NCBI RefSeq assembly: GCF_004912135.1
Contig: NZ_STGU01000004.1
Span: 248,001-312,000, forward strand
From: Rhizobium rosettiformans W3
GTDB lineage: Bacteria > Pseudomonadota > Alphaproteobacteria > Rhizobiales > Rhizobiaceae
Length of the DNA: 64,000 nucleotides
Direction of reading: 5' to 3'
Shown: in pieces, positions 36,984-45,911 of the stretch
How positions within the stretch are numbered: the stretch's first letter is position 1
Layout: every line of letters begins with the position of its first letter
Translations under genes and position numbers: made by a program
The notes under the pieces: model-generated
The model's database searches: none
What the model was told of the DNA's origin: nothing
What the model saw: only the letters and a program-made list of their open reading frames with translations

Positions 36984-38138
36984 TCAGCTCCCCGTCATCC
37001 ATTCCTGTCGGACCGTTTCGTCCATTTCTCCTGGCATGTGCTCCGCCCGGAGCCTCATGAAGTCGTCGCCGCGCAAGAGCCGCGACAGCGCCCAGGCCGC
37101 CATGCCGCGCACATCGGCCGAGGCATCGCTCAGCAAGGCCTGGCAGGCTGGTGCCAGCTCCACCGAACCGGAATTGCCGGCCGCGATCAAGACATTGCGC
37201 ACGAACCGATCCCGTCCGATCCGCTTGACCGGCGAGCCGCTGAAATAGGTCCGGAAGGTCGGATCGTCCAGCGTCAGGAAGTAGGCGATGTCGGGCGCCT
37301 TCAGGTCCTCGCGGGCCACGAGTTTCATTTCGCGCGCCGACGCCGCGAACTTGTTCCAGGGACAGGCCGCCAGACAGTCGTCGCAGCCATAGATGCGGTT
37401 GCCGAAGGCGGGGCGCAGTGCCCGGTCGATCGGCCCCTTGTGCTCGATCGTGAGGTAGGAAATGCAACGCCGCGCATCGATCTGGTACGGCGCCGGAAAA
37501 GCGTTCGTCGGGCAGGCGTCGAGACAGGCGCGGCAGGAGCCGCAATGGTCCCGTTCGGCTTCATCGATCTCCAGGTCGGCCGTGGTGAACAGGCTGCCGA
37601 GAAAGAGCCAGGAACCGTATTCGCGGCTGACGAGATTGGTGTGTTTGCCCTGCCAGCCGAGCCCGGCAGCGGCGGCGAGCGGCTTTTCCATGACGGGGGC
37701 CGTATCGACGAAAACCTTCACGTCCTCGCCCGCACGCGCGGCAAAGCGCGTCGCCACTTCCTTGAGCCGTCCCTTGATGACGTCGTGATAATCGCGATTG
37801 CGGGCATAGACCGAGATGGCCGCCTTCTCGGGTTGAGCCTGCAGCAGGCGAGGATCCTCGTCAGGACCGTAATTCATCCCGAACATCACGATGGAGCTCA
37901 CGTCCGACCAGAGCACACGCGGATCGCTTCTGCGCTCCTTGGTCTCCTCCATCCAGGCCATCGTGCCGTGGCGGCCGTCCTCGAGGAAGCTCTCAAGACG
38001 CGCAGGCGCTTCGGGGATGGCATCCGGCAAAGTGATCCGACAGAGATCGAAGCCCTGGGCTTCCGCCTCCTGGCGCAGGAAGCGGGTGAGGTCTGCCCGC
38101 AGCTTCCGGATCTTGGGATCGATCTGCGGCTCGTCCAT
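36984..38138 (-). CDS. queG: Epoxyqueuosine reductase
   Basis: QueG makes the last step of queuosine synthesis in tRNA, reducing epoxyqueuosine with cobalamin and iron-sulfur clusters. The 384-residue protein has the signature VDTAPVMEKPLAAAAGLGWQ and two ferredoxin-type 4Fe-4S motifs, CGSCRACLDACP and CDDCLAACPWN. A HEAT-like C-terminus (DVRGMAAWALSRLLRG) is visible. I chose the ATG at 38138 (MDEPQIDPKIRKLRADLTRF). It lies 11 bases after the GST gene and before the epimerase. Confidence 0.96.
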   Translation of the reverse strand: MDEPQIDPKIRKLRADLTRFLRQEAEAQGFDLCRITLPDAIPEAPARLESFLEDGRHGTMAWMEETKERRSDPRVLWSDVSSIVMFGMNYGPDEDPRLLQAQPEKAAISVYARNRDYHDVIKGRLKEVATRFAARAGEDVKVFVDTAPVMEKPLAAAAGLGWQGKHTNLVSREYGSWLFLGSLFTTADLEIDEAERDHCGSCRACLDACPTNAFPAPYQIDARRCISYLTIEHKGPIDRALRPAFGNRIYGCDDCLAACPWNKFAASAREMKLVAREDLKAPDIAYFLTLDDPTFRTYFSGSPVKRIGRDRFVRNVLIAAGNSGSVELAPACQALLSDASADVRGMAAWALSRLLRGDDFMRLRAEHMPGEMDETVRQEWMTGS

Positions 38139-38149
38139 GGCGCTTGCTG

Positions 38150-38842
38150 TCAGAAGTCGAGGTCGGCGTAGTGCGACACCGGCGTGATCCCGCGCACGCG
38201 CTCGGTGAGCAGTGGCCGGAAAGAGGGTCGCGACTTGATCCGCTGGTACCATTCCTTGGCGACCGGAAACTCGTTCCAATCGATCTCGCCGAGATAGTCG
38301 AGCACGGAGACGGCCGCTGCCGCCGAGAGGTCGGCATAGCTCAGCCGTTCGCCGGCGATCCACTGGCGTGAGCCAGAAAGCCAGGTCAGGTATTTCATGT
38401 GGTGGCGGATATTGGAGCGGGCCGTGCGCAGGACCTTGGAATCGGGCGCACCACCGCCAAGGCCATTCGGAATGATCAGCTTGTGCACGCGTTCGCGCAC
38501 CAGCGGCTTGGTCACATCCTGCTCCATCTTCTGCAGGAACCATTCCGTCAGCCGACGGATTTCGGCGCGCTGGAACGGATCTTCGGCAAAGAGGCGCCGG
38601 TCGCGCTTCAGTACGCCGTGCGTCTCGTCGATGAATTCCGAAATGACGAAGGGGCCGCACAGCGCCCGCATGCTGTCATCGACATAGACGGGCAGCGTGC
38701 CGGCGGGATTGAAGGCGAGGAACTCCTTGCGCTTCTCCCAGGTCTGCTCCTCCACCAGATCCGTCTGGAAGCCGTATTCGGACAGCACCAGTCGAATGAA
38801 ACGGGACGCAGTGGACATCGTGTGATGGTACAGGGTCGGCAT
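38150..38842 (-). CDS. Glutathione S-transferase family protein
   Basis: This 230-residue GST has the thioredoxin-like N-terminal domain, starting MPTLYHHTMSTASRFIRLVL, where Ser residues in HTMSTAS may serve as the glutathione-activating residue, the conserved cis-Pro segment AGTLPVYVDD, and an all-helical C-terminal domain (ERLSYADLSAAAAVSVLDYL). I start it at 38842; the in-frame extension to 38881 is basic and has no ribosome site. It leads the leftward unit with queG. Substrate unknown. Confidence 0.92.
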   Translation of the reverse strand: MPTLYHHTMSTASRFIRLVLSEYGFQTDLVEEQTWEKRKEFLAFNPAGTLPVYVDDSMRALCGPFVISEFIDETHGVLKRDRRLFAEDPFQRAEIRRLTEWFLQKMEQDVTKPLVRERVHKLIIPNGLGGGAPDSKVLRTARSNIRHHMKYLTWLSGSRQWIAGERLSYADLSAAAAVSVLDYLGEIDWNEFPVAKEWYQRIKSRPSFRPLLTERVRGITPVSHYADLDF

Positions 38843-38983
38843 CGGAACTCGGAGTCTCGGATTTTTCAGTGGCCGCGACACAGGCGGTGGAAGCGGCTGG
38901 TCATCAGCGCGGCTTCCAAGCTATAGGGTTTCGGCCCCGGCAATACAAGCAAATCACTTTGCCTTCCCCTTGAAGGAGACCTC

Positions 38984-39790
38984 ATGGAAGATCAATCCAT
39001 TATCAGCGCGCTCGTGCTCGGCCTGATTGAAGGCCTGACCGAGTTCGTGCCGGTATCGTCAACCGCACACGTGCTGCTCGCCGGCCATTTCCTTGGCTTT
39101 GAATCGCCGGGCAACACCTTTGCCGTGCTGATCCAGCTGGGCGCCATCCTTGCGATCCTCAGCGTCTACTTCGCCAAGCTCCTGAACATCGCCCTGTCGC
39201 TGCCGACAAGCGCCGAGAGCCGACGTTTCGTTGGCGCGGTTCTCCTCGGCTTCCTGCCGGCCGCCGTCATCGGCTTCCTCGCCCACGATTTCATCAAGAC
39301 CGTGCTCTTCGAGACGCCGATGCTGATCTGCGTGGTGCTGATCCTGGGTGGCCTCGTCCTGCTCTGGATCGACCGGATGCCGCTAAAGCCCAGATATCAC
39401 GACGTCACCGAATATCCGCTGTCGCTCGCGCTCAAGATCGGCTTCTGCCAGTGCGTGGCGATGATCCCCGGCACTTCGCGCTCGGGAGCGACGATCGTCG
39501 GCGCGCTGCTGCTCGGCGCCGACAAGCGCTCGGCGGCGGAGTTCTCCTTCTTCCTCGCCATGCCGACCATGCTCGGCGCCTTCACGCTCGATCTCTACAA
39601 GAACCGCAACGCGTTGACCGCCGACGACACCACGATCATCGCGATCGGCTTCGTGGCAGCCTTCGTCTCGGCGCTGTTCGTGGTGCGGGGGCTTTTGAAT
39701 TTTGTCTCGAAACGGGGCTATGCGCCCTTCGCCTGGTGGCGGATCGCCGTCGGCACGGCCGGCATTCTCGGACTGCTGATGTTCGGCTGA
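38984..39790 (+). CDS. uppP: Undecaprenyl-diphosphatase
   Basis: UppP (BacA) removes a phosphate from undecaprenyl diphosphate to recycle the lipid carrier of cell-wall synthesis. The 268-residue integral membrane protein carries the two hallmark motifs: [17 protein letters not shown] near residues 13-30 with the catalytic Glu residues, and the second motif [17 protein letters not shown]. About eight helices are visible. A strong AAGGAGA site precedes the start, and a terminator follows at 39812-39843. It provides lipid carrier that glycan genes such as those near 14-17 kb would use. Confidence 0.97.
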   Translation: MEDQSIISALVLGLIEGLTEFVPVSSTAHVLLAGHFLGFESPGNTFAVLIQLGAILAILSVYFAKLLNIALSLPTSAESRRFVGAVLLGFLPAAVIGFLAHDFIKTVLFETPMLICVVLILGGLVLLWIDRMPLKPRYHDVTEYPLSLALKIGFCQCVAMIPGTSRSGATIVGALLLGADKRSAAEFSFFLAMPTMLGAFTLDLYKNRNALTADDTTIIAIGFVAAFVSALFVVRGLLNFVSKRGYAPFAWWRIAVGTAGILGLLMFG

Positions 39791-39811
39791 GGCCGGCAGG
39801 TCCGAGACAAG

Positions 39812-39843
39812 AAAAAAGGCTGTCCCGAGGGGCAGCCTCTTTG
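39812..39843. terminator. Bidirectional hairpin terminator after uppP
   Basis: AGGCTGTCC and GGGCAGCCT pair (one G-U) around a CGAG loop, with AAAAAA on the left and TCTTTGATTTT on the right. It separates uppP from a leftward small gene and can serve both. Confidence 0.85.
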
Positions 39844-39854
39844 ATTTTGGGAAA

Positions 39855-40013
39855 TCAGTTGGTCGACGGGATGGAAGCCGTCGAGCAGGGGTCGATGCCA
39901 TAGGCAGGCGAGCAATTGTCCTTGCGGGCCGCCACGGTGGTCGGCGCGACGAAGGAGCCAGCGATGATAACCAGTGCCGCACATGCGAAGAACAGTGCGA
40001 TGGACTTGCCCAT
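39855..40013 (-). CDS. Small secreted hypothetical protein (52 aa)
   Basis: This 52-residue protein has a signal-like N-terminus (MGKSIALFFACAALVIIAGS, then FVAPTTVAA) and a tiny mature part with two cysteines (RKDNCSPAYGIDPCSTAS), which could form a disulfide. AGAGG precedes the ATG about eight bases upstream, and the terminator at 39812-39843 follows its stop, so it is bounded like a gene. The family is unrecognised. Confidence 0.7.
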   Translation of the reverse strand: MGKSIALFFACAALVIIAGSFVAPTTVAARKDNCSPAYGIDPCSTASIPSTN

Positions 40014-40045
40014 GGAAATGCCTCTTGAGACTGTCTGAAATGAAG

Positions 40046-40066
40046 GGCCGGCAACCGCTGCCGGCC
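40046..40066. terminator. GC-rich hairpin
   Basis: GGCCGGCA (40046-40053) and TGCCGGCC (40059-40066) form an 8-bp stem with a 5-base loop, after the NDUFA9-like gene on the minus strand. There is only a weak pyrimidine tail (CCCTTCATTTC), so it may be a modest terminator. Confidence 0.4.
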
Positions 40067-40207
40067 GGCCGTTGGGGGCCAGTCTTTACGCATTGCCACG
40101 ACCGCCATCAATAGGCGAACTTGCTTTATCCGCGGTTAACGCAGGTCTTGGTTAAGCTGCGTCTTTTGTGCAACGGCGGGACGCTCGAAAGGCGGGTGAG
40201 GGCAGCC

Positions 40208-41188
40208 TCAGGCTGCCTTGCCGGAGCCCGTATACTGGCCATGCACGCGATACTGCACGAGATAGGTCGGCAGGATGGCGGCCATGGTGACAGGCTGGAT
40301 GCCGAGGCCTTCGAGCGTGCGCCCTTCCGCCTTGGCGGCAGGGGACACGACATTGTCCTTTTTCAGAAGCTTGACCTGGTCGCTGGTGAGCGGCGGCGTG
40401 ATCAGCGGCACGGCAGACGCGATGCTGCCGATCAGCGAGGCAATGCCGAAGGGCAGGTTGACGAGCGCACGCTTGCGGCCAACGACGTCGAGCATCATCT
40501 CGAGACACTGCTTGAAGCTCGCGACATCCTGGCCACCGAGCTCATAGATCTTGCCGCGGGCAATTGTGCCGTCGACGGCGCGTGCCACCACTTCGGCGAC
40601 ATCGCCGACATAGACGGGCTGGAACTTGGTCTTGCCACCGCCGACCAGCGGCAGGGCAGGGGCGATGCGAGCCATGGAGGCGAACTTGTTGAAGAAGCCG
40701 TCTTCAGGGCCGAAAACGATCGACGGGCGCAGGATGGTCGCGTCCGGCAGGATCGACTGCACGGCAGCTTCCGCACGACCCTTGGTCGCGGCATAGACCG
40801 AATCCGACTTCGCATCGGCGCCGATCGCCGAGATATGGGTCAGCGTCGCGCCGACGGAGCGGGCAGCTTCGGCAACGGCGCGGGCGCCGAAATCCTGGAC
40901 GGCATCAAAGCCGTTGCGGCCGCTCTCGAACAGAATGCCGACGCAGTTGACGACGTGATCGGCACCCTGGACGGCCGCATCGACCGACGAGCGGTAGCGC
41001 AGGTTTGCCTGAACGAAGGAGATCTGGCCGACATTGCCGAGTGGCTGCAGGAAGCCCGCGAGATCAGGGCGGCGCACGGCGACACGGATACGATAGCCGC
41101 GCTTGGCGAGCGCGCGCACCACATGCCGTCCCACGAAGCCCGAGCCCCCGAAGACGGTGACGAGCGGCGGAAGGTTGGACAAGGTCAT
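40208..41188 (-). CDS. Complex I NDUFA9-family NAD(P)-binding protein
   Basis: This 326-residue atypical SDR starts MTLSNLPPLVTVFGGSGFVG, with a Rossmann motif (GGSGFVGRHVVR), and contains the YAATKGRAEAAVQ segment (YxxxK active-site arrangement). It matches the NDUFA9/NuoA9-type SDRs that are associated with complex I in eukaryotes and are common stand-alone genes in alphaproteobacteria. The function in bacteria is not established. I chose the ATG at 41188; ten extra residues upstream lack support. Confidence 0.9.
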   Translation of the reverse strand: MTLSNLPPLVTVFGGSGFVGRHVVRALAKRGYRIRVAVRRPDLAGFLQPLGNVGQISFVQANLRYRSSVDAAVQGADHVVNCVGILFESGRNGFDAVQDFGARAVAEAARSVGATLTHISAIGADAKSDSVYAATKGRAEAAVQSILPDATILRPSIVFGPEDGFFNKFASMARIAPALPLVGGGKTKFQPVYVGDVAEVVARAVDGTIARGKIYELGGQDVASFKQCLEMMLDVVGRKRALVNLPFGIASLIGSIASAVPLITPPLTSDQVKLLKKDNVVSPAAKAEGRTLEGLGIQPVTMAAILPTYLVQYRVHGQYTGSGKAA

Positions 41189-41319
41189 GGACGGCTCCCC
41201 TGAACTATATGGGCGCACACGATATGCGCGATCTGGCCTCTCTTAGCCGAATCGTCTGGCGGGGGAAAGGCCCGTCAAGGCCTCATCCGCGGGACATTCG
41301 GCCTCAGGGGAGGAACGGC

Positions 41320-41607
41320 TCAAACGCCTTCGACGACAACCATCTCGGCATCCGCGACTTCCTGGCGGATCTTGGCGGCGATCTGATATTCCGGGCAATT
41401 GTAGCAGTCGACGGCAGCCTGATGCGAGGGGAACTCGATCACCACGTTGCGGGCACGAACCTGACCTTCGAGCTTCGTATACTCGCCTCCGCGCGCGAGG
41501 AACACTGCGCCGTACTTCTCAAACGCAGGCTTTGCCGCCGCGACATAGTCCTTGTAACGCTCAGGGTCACGGATATCGACGCGTGCGATCCAGTAGCCTT
41601 TGGCCAT
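41320..41607 (-). CDS. DUF1330 domain protein
   Basis: This 95-residue protein starts MAKGYWIARVDIRDPERYKD, typical of DUF1330, a small dimeric alpha-beta (ferredoxin-like) family. The conserved GGEYTKLEGQ and VVIEFPSHQAAVDCYNCPEY are visible. No enzyme activity is known. It lies 23 bases after pyrF in the same direction and is probably cotranscribed with it. Confidence 0.9.
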   Translation of the reverse strand: MAKGYWIARVDIRDPERYKDYVAAAKPAFEKYGAVFLARGGEYTKLEGQVRARNVVIEFPSHQAAVDCYNCPEYQIAAKIRQEVADAEMVVVEGV

Positions 41608-41630
41608 GTCTTCCTCCCGGTTGTCTTTCG

Positions 41631-42335
41631 TTACGCCTGCTTTGCGAGCGCGTCGTCCATCTCGGCGAGAATGGCGAGTGCGGCTGCCTTCGGATCCTCC
41701 GCCTTGACGATCGGGCGCGCCACGACGAGGTGGCTGGAGCCCGCGGCAATTGCGTCCGATGGCGTCATGACGCGCTTCTGGTCGCCCTTGTCGGCGCCGG
41801 CCGGCCGGATGCCGGGGGTGACTATCGCCATCTTCGGGCCGACGATCCCGCGCACGGCGGAGGCTTCTTCGGCCGAGCAGACAATGCCGCCCATGCCGGC
41901 GGCACGGGCCTGTTCGGCGCGCTTCAGCACCAGCGTATGCCGGTCGTATTCATAACCGGCATCGGTCAGGTCCTGCTCGTCCATCGAGGTGAGTACGGTG
42001 ACGCCGAGCAGGCAGAGGCCGGAGCCTTCGGCGGCCTTGACCGCAGCCGCCATGGCCTTCGGATAGGCATGCAGTGTCAGCATGGTCATGCCCATGCGCG
42101 CGATATTCTCGACAGCGGAAGCAACCGTGTTGTCGATGTCGAGCAGCTTCATGTCGAGAAAGACCTGCTTGCCCTCCCGCGCGAGATCACGGGCGAATTC
42201 CAGGCCGCCGGCAAAGGCGAGCTGATAGCCGATCTTGTAGAAGGAGATGCTGTCGCCGAGCGTTAAGACGACCCGCTCCGCTTCCTGGACAGTCGGAACA
42301 TCCAGTCCGACGATGAGACGGTGACGTGCGCTCAA
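41631..42335 (-). CDS. pyrF: Orotidine 5'-phosphate decarboxylase
   Basis: PyrF decarboxylates OMP to UMP in pyrimidine synthesis. The 234-residue TIM-barrel protein has the catalytic Asp-Lys-Asp-Asp array in [14 protein letters not shown], plus [14 protein letters not shown] and [11 protein letters not shown] start it at a TTG at 42335, which has AGGAG eight bases upstream and overlaps the previous gene's stop by four bases (TTGA); this also gives the usual length, unlike upstream starts. It lies in a leftward unit dnaN-pmtA-phosphatase-pyrF-DUF1330. Confidence 0.95.
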   Translation of the reverse strand: MSARHRLIVGLDVPTVQEAERVVLTLGDSISFYKIGYQLAFAGGLEFARDLAREGKQVFLDMKLLDIDNTVASAVENIARMGMTMLTLHAYPKAMAAAVKAAEGSGLCLLGVTVLTSMDEQDLTDAGYEYDRHTLVLKRAEQARAAGMGGIVCSAEEASAVRGIVGPKMAIVTPGIRPAGADKGDQKRVMTPSDAIAAGSSHLVVARPIVKAEDPKAAALAILAEMDDALAKQA

Positions 42336-42922
42336 GACAAAGACTCCTGCCAGATCTCCATGGCCGTCCAGTCGCATGAGATGCGCCGGTCTGCAAGGGA
42401 GAAGCAGAAAAGATTGCCGCCACCCCCAGCTTGATCCTGGTTTCGCGCGATCGGCTGGCCCGCAAGATGACATTTCAGAAGCGTGCCGACGCCGCCATGG
42501 CCGACGAAGGCGATCGGCTGACGGATGTCGTGCGCGGCGAGGATCTTGTCGACGGCGCGGACGATGCGCGCCTGGGCGTCCACGGCGCGCTCCCAACCTC
42601 GATAGCTTTCCTCGGGATGGGCGAAGAACCAGTCGGCCGCCGCCTCGAAATCCGACGGGGCGAGGAAGCCGGTGGCCGATCGGTCGTTTTCGTGCATCTC
42701 GAGTTGGATTTCGACATCCTCACCCGTGGCCGAGGCGAGGATCTCGGCGGTCTCGATCGCCTTGCGCTCTCCGCTGCTGACGATGCGCGAGAGTTCCCGC
42801 ACCCAGGGCCGGGTGACGCATGCGTCCGCACGGGCTCGGCCAAGCGCGGAGAGACCCCAGTTAGGGACCGGCACGGCAGGATCGATCTGGACCTGCGGAT
42901 GGGTGATGTAGAGACCGAACAT
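42332..42922 (-). CDS. Histidine phosphatase-like protein with degenerate RHG motif
   Basis: This 196-residue protein has the layout of the histidine phosphatase (SixA/phosphoglycerate mutase) superfamily: the first strand [11 protein letters not shown] (residues 2-12), [14 protein letters not shown], and [12 protein letters not shown] with a second His. The usual RHG after the first strand is replaced by THP, so the phospho-accepting His8 remains but the adjacent Arg and Gly are changed. Activity may be altered. It lies ten bases after pmtA, and its stop overlaps the pyrF TTG start by four bases. Confidence 0.85.
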   Translation of the reverse strand: MFGLYITHPQVQIDPAVPVPNWGLSALGRARADACVTRPWVRELSRIVSSGERKAIETAEILASATGEDVEIQLEMHENDRSATGFLAPSDFEAAADWFFAHPEESYRGWERAVDAQARIVRAVDKILAAHDIRQPIAFVGHGGVGTLLKCHLAGQPIARNQDQAGGGGNLFCFSLADRRISCDWTAMEIWQESLS

Positions 42923-42932
42923 CAGAGGCCGC

Positions 42933-43526
42933 TCAGGCCCTGCGGTAGATCCAGAGCTGCGCCGGCGGGATGTTGCGCACGACGAAGTCGAAATGCTGGA
43001 TGTGGTAACGATCGGGCTTCGCGATGATCGGAGACACCGGACCATAGGTGATCTGCACCACAGGACGGCCTTCCGGGATACGGGACAGAAGGTCCTCGAG
43101 CAGTTGGATGCGGGCTTCCATCGGGAAGCTCAGCATTGGTACGGCCGAGATCACGCAATCGAAGGTCTGATCGGCGAAGGCGCCGAGCGATGTCTTCAGA
43201 TCAAAGGCGTCGCCGTGGATGAAATTGACGCCGGCATAATCCTCGACCAGGCGGCGGTAGAAATCCTCGGAATACTCGACGGAAACAATCTTTTCGGCGG
43301 GAACGCCGCGCGCCAGGATCTGCTTGGTGATGACGCCGGTTCCGGGACCGAGTTCGAGCACGGGCAGACCCGACTTCGGTTCGATTACACTCGCCATGCG
43401 CCTGGCGGTGACGGAAGAGGTCGGCACGATCGCGCCGACCGTCTTGGGACCTTGCATCATGCCCTTGAAGAAACGGATCTCCTCGTCGAATTTCTTCTCG
43501 AACCGTTCCTTCAGTCGGATGGCCAT
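42933..43526 (-). CDS. pmtA: Phospholipid N-methyltransferase, Sinorhizobium PmtA type
   Basis: PmtA converts phosphatidylethanolamine to phosphatidylcholine in three SAM-dependent steps at the inner membrane. The 197-residue protein has the SAM-binding motif VLELGPGTGVITKQIL and the family's N-terminal signature KKFDEEIRFFKG ... TVGAIVPTSSVTARRM. The length is normal for the rhizobial type. Phosphatidylcholine synthesis by this path is a Rhizobiaceae trait. A dyad at 43567-43598 lies 41-72 bases upstream and may be regulatory. Confidence 0.95.
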   Translation of the reverse strand: MAIRLKERFEKKFDEEIRFFKGMMQGPKTVGAIVPTSSVTARRMASVIEPKSGLPVLELGPGTGVITKQILARGVPAEKIVSVEYSEDFYRRLVEDYAGVNFIHGDAFDLKTSLGAFADQTFDCVISAVPMLSFPMEARIQLLEDLLSRIPEGRPVVQITYGPVSPIIAKPDRYHIQHFDFVVRNIPPAQLWIYRRA

Positions 43527-43566
43527 GATCGTCCCTCTCTCGTTGTTGCTCGATTGTTGCGAGCCT

Positions 43567-43598
43567 ATTGCGACAATTTTGGGTCGTTTTGTCGCAAT
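43567..43598. promoter_or_regulatory. 10-bp inverted repeat upstream of pmtA, candidate operator
   Basis: ATTGCGACAA (43567-43576) and TTGTCGCAAT (43589-43598) are a perfect 10+10 dyad with a 12-base spacer. It lies between dnaN and pmtA, 41-72 bases before the pmtA start. There is no T-run after it, so a terminator is less likely than a protein-binding site. Confidence 0.45.
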
Positions 43599-43649
43599 TG
43601 CAAGAGAGAATGCCGCATGTGGGCCATAAGCCTGCCGCAGACGGGCAGC

Positions 43650-44768
43650 TTAGACGCGCATCGGCATCAGGACGTAGAGCGCGTCAGCACCGGCCGTGTC
43701 GCGAATAAGCGTCGGAGAACCGGCATCCGCGAGCATGAAGATGGCATCGTCGCCGGAGAGCTGGGCGGTGATGTCGAGCAGATATTTCGCATTGAAGCCG
43801 ATCTCCATCGCGTCGCTTTCATAGCCGACGGCGACCTCTTCCGTCGCACTGCCCGAATCCGGATTGTTGACGGTGAGCATCAACTGGCCGTCGGCCAGAG
43901 CGAGCTTCACGGCGCGGCCACGCTCTGAGGAAATGGTCGACACGCGGTCCACGGCGCGGGCGAAGGTCTGGCAATCGACACGCATTTCCTTGTCGTTTGC
44001 CTGCGGAATGACGCGCTGATAATCCGGGAAGGTGCCGTCGATCAGCTTGGAGGTCAGGACCACGGAGCCGATGGAGAGACGGATCTTGGAATCCGAGATC
44101 TCGATGCCGATGGTCAGATCCGGATTGTCGATCAGCTTCTGCAGCTCGCCGACTGTCTTGCGCGGGATGATGATGCCCGGCATGCCTTCCGAGCCCGAGG
44201 GGGCGTCGACATCGGCGCGGGCAAGGCGGTGACCGTCGGTTGCGACGGCGCGCAGCTTCAGCGCGCCACCGGCCTCGATCGTGTGCAGAAAGATGCCGTT
44301 GAGGTAATAGCGGGTTTCCTCCGTCGAGATCGCAAACTGCGTGCGATCGATCAGCATCTTGAAGTCGGATGCCTTGATCTTGAAGGAATGGGTGAAGGTC
44401 CCGGCGGTCAGGTCCGGGAAGTCCGACTGCGGCAGGCACTGCAGCGAGAATTTCGAGCGGCCGGATGCCACCGTCATCGAGCCACCATCCGGATTGGTCG
44501 CCAGCAGTACTTCCGAGCCATCGGGCAGCTTGCGCACGATTTCATAGAGCAGATGCGCCGGCACGGTGGTGGCACCTGCCTGCTCGACCATGGCCGCGGT
44601 GCTTTCGGTGATCTCGAGATCGAGGTCCGTCGCCTTCATGTCGAGTGCCGCGCCTTCGGCCTTCAAGAGCACGTTGGACAGGATCGGGATCGTGTTGCGA
44701 CGCTCCACCACGCGGTGCACGTGGTTCAGAGACTTGAGGAGATTGGACCGTTCAAGAGTTATACGCAT
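43650..44768 (-). CDS. dnaN: DNA polymerase III beta subunit (sliding clamp)
   Basis: DnaN is the ring-shaped clamp that holds DNA polymerase III on DNA. The 372-residue protein has the three clamp domains, starting MRITLERSNLLKSLNHVHRV and ending DALYVLMPMRV, the usual C-terminus. The length is typical. No dnaA is next to it in this window, as is common in Rhizobiaceae. The gene is separated by 123 bases from pmtA. RsmI is divergent on the other side. Confidence 0.97.
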   Translation of the reverse strand: MRITLERSNLLKSLNHVHRVVERRNTIPILSNVLLKAEGAALDMKATDLDLEITESTAAMVEQAGATTVPAHLLYEIVRKLPDGSEVLLATNPDGGSMTVASGRSKFSLQCLPQSDFPDLTAGTFTHSFKIKASDFKMLIDRTQFAISTEETRYYLNGIFLHTIEAGGALKLRAVATDGHRLARADVDAPSGSEGMPGIIIPRKTVGELQKLIDNPDLTIGIEISDSKIRLSIGSVVLTSKLIDGTFPDYQRVIPQANDKEMRVDCQTFARAVDRVSTISSERGRAVKLALADGQLMLTVNNPDSGSATEEVAVGYESDAMEIGFNAKYLLDITAQLSGDDAIFMLADAGSPTLIRDTAGADALYVLMPMRV

Positions 44769-44993
44769 GGGATGCTACCGCTTTCGACGTGTCGTCTTCC
44801 GGAGTTCCGGATCGGAATAAGGGGGCCGGGCAGTCCCCGGGCCGGACGATGTGGACGGGCAAAATGGCAGCAAAAGTGCGGGAAAAGCAAGAGGCTCCAA
44901 GGTTTTCCACGCCCGTCCCACCGCAAGGTTATCGGAATGGTTTATGGGCCGGCCGCCCTTGCCGTGAGAGTGGGGGTGGAGGATAAAGGCCGC

Positions 44994-45911
44994 ATGACAA
45001 CAGAAGACAAAAATGCGTTGGCTACCCCGGCCTCGAAGCGCTATCGCCTGAACGACACAGCAGTCGCCTCACGACCGCTGGAGCCCGCGCTTTATCTGGT
45101 CGCAACGCCGATCGGCAATCTCGGCGACATCACCATCCGTGCACTCGAAACCTTGGCCGGTGCCGATGTGCTCGCCTGCGAGGATACGCGGGTGACGCGC
45201 GTGCTTCTCGACCGCTACGGCATCGAGAACCGGCCTTACGCCTATCACGAGCACAATGCCGACGAGGCAGGCGCTCGCCTGCTGGCAGCCCTCGAAGCCG
45301 GCAAGTCTGTCGCTCTGGTCTCCGATGCCGGTACGCCGCTCGTTTCCGATCCGGGTTACCGTCTCGGCCAGCTGGCGATCGAGGCGGGCCACCGCGTCGT
45401 GCCGATCCCCGGCGCCTCTGCCCCGCTCGCGGCTCTGGTCGGCTCCGGCCTGCCGAATGACGCCTTCCTCTTTGCCGGATTCCTGCCGACCAAGGACAAG
45501 GCAAAGCGCGACCGACTGCGCGAGCTCGCCAAGGTGCCGGCGACACTGATCTTCTTCGAGTCTCCCCATCGCATCGGCGATACGCTGGCCGCCGCCGCCG
45601 ACGAACTCGGCGTCGAGCGATTGGCCTCTGTCTGCCGCGAGCTGACAAAAGCCTTCGAGGAGTTTCGCCGCGGGCCGTTGGGCGATCTCGCTCAAGACTA
45701 TGCGGAAAAGACGGTCAAGGGCGAGATCGTGCTCGTCATCGGTCCGCCGGCCCCCGATGCTGCGCCCGACGCGGCCGATGTCGACCGTTTGCTGACCGAG
45801 CTTGCCACCACCCTGCCGACGGCCAAGGCCGCGACGGAAGCCGCCAAGCTGACAGGCCTTCCGCGCAAGGATCTCTATCAGCGTCTTCTGGAACTCAAGG
45901 GGACCGCATGA
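44994..45911 (+). CDS. rsmI: 16S rRNA (cytidine(1402)-2'-O)-methyltransferase
   Basis: RsmI methylates the 2'-OH of C1402 in 16S rRNA. The 305-residue protein has the tetrapyrrole-methylase fold: LYLVATPIGNLGDITIRALE, ACEDTRVTRVLLDRYGI, VALVSDAGTPLVSDPGYRL and FFESPHRIGDTL. I chose the ATG at 44994 because the previous in-frame sequence is the end of a chance long frame overlapping dnaN. It ends by overlapping yraN by four bases (ATGA). Confidence 0.96.
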   Translation: MTTEDKNALATPASKRYRLNDTAVASRPLEPALYLVATPIGNLGDITIRALETLAGADVLACEDTRVTRVLLDRYGIENRPYAYHEHNADEAGARLLAALEAGKSVALVSDAGTPLVSDPGYRLGQLAIEAGHRVVPIPGASAPLAALVGSGLPNDAFLFAGFLPTKDKAKRDRLRELAKVPATLIFFESPHRIGDTLAAAADELGVERLASVCRELTKAFEEFRRGPLGDLAQDYAEKTVKGEIVLVIGPPAPDAAPDAADVDRLLTELATTLPTAKAATEAAKLTGLPRKDLYQRLLELKGTA

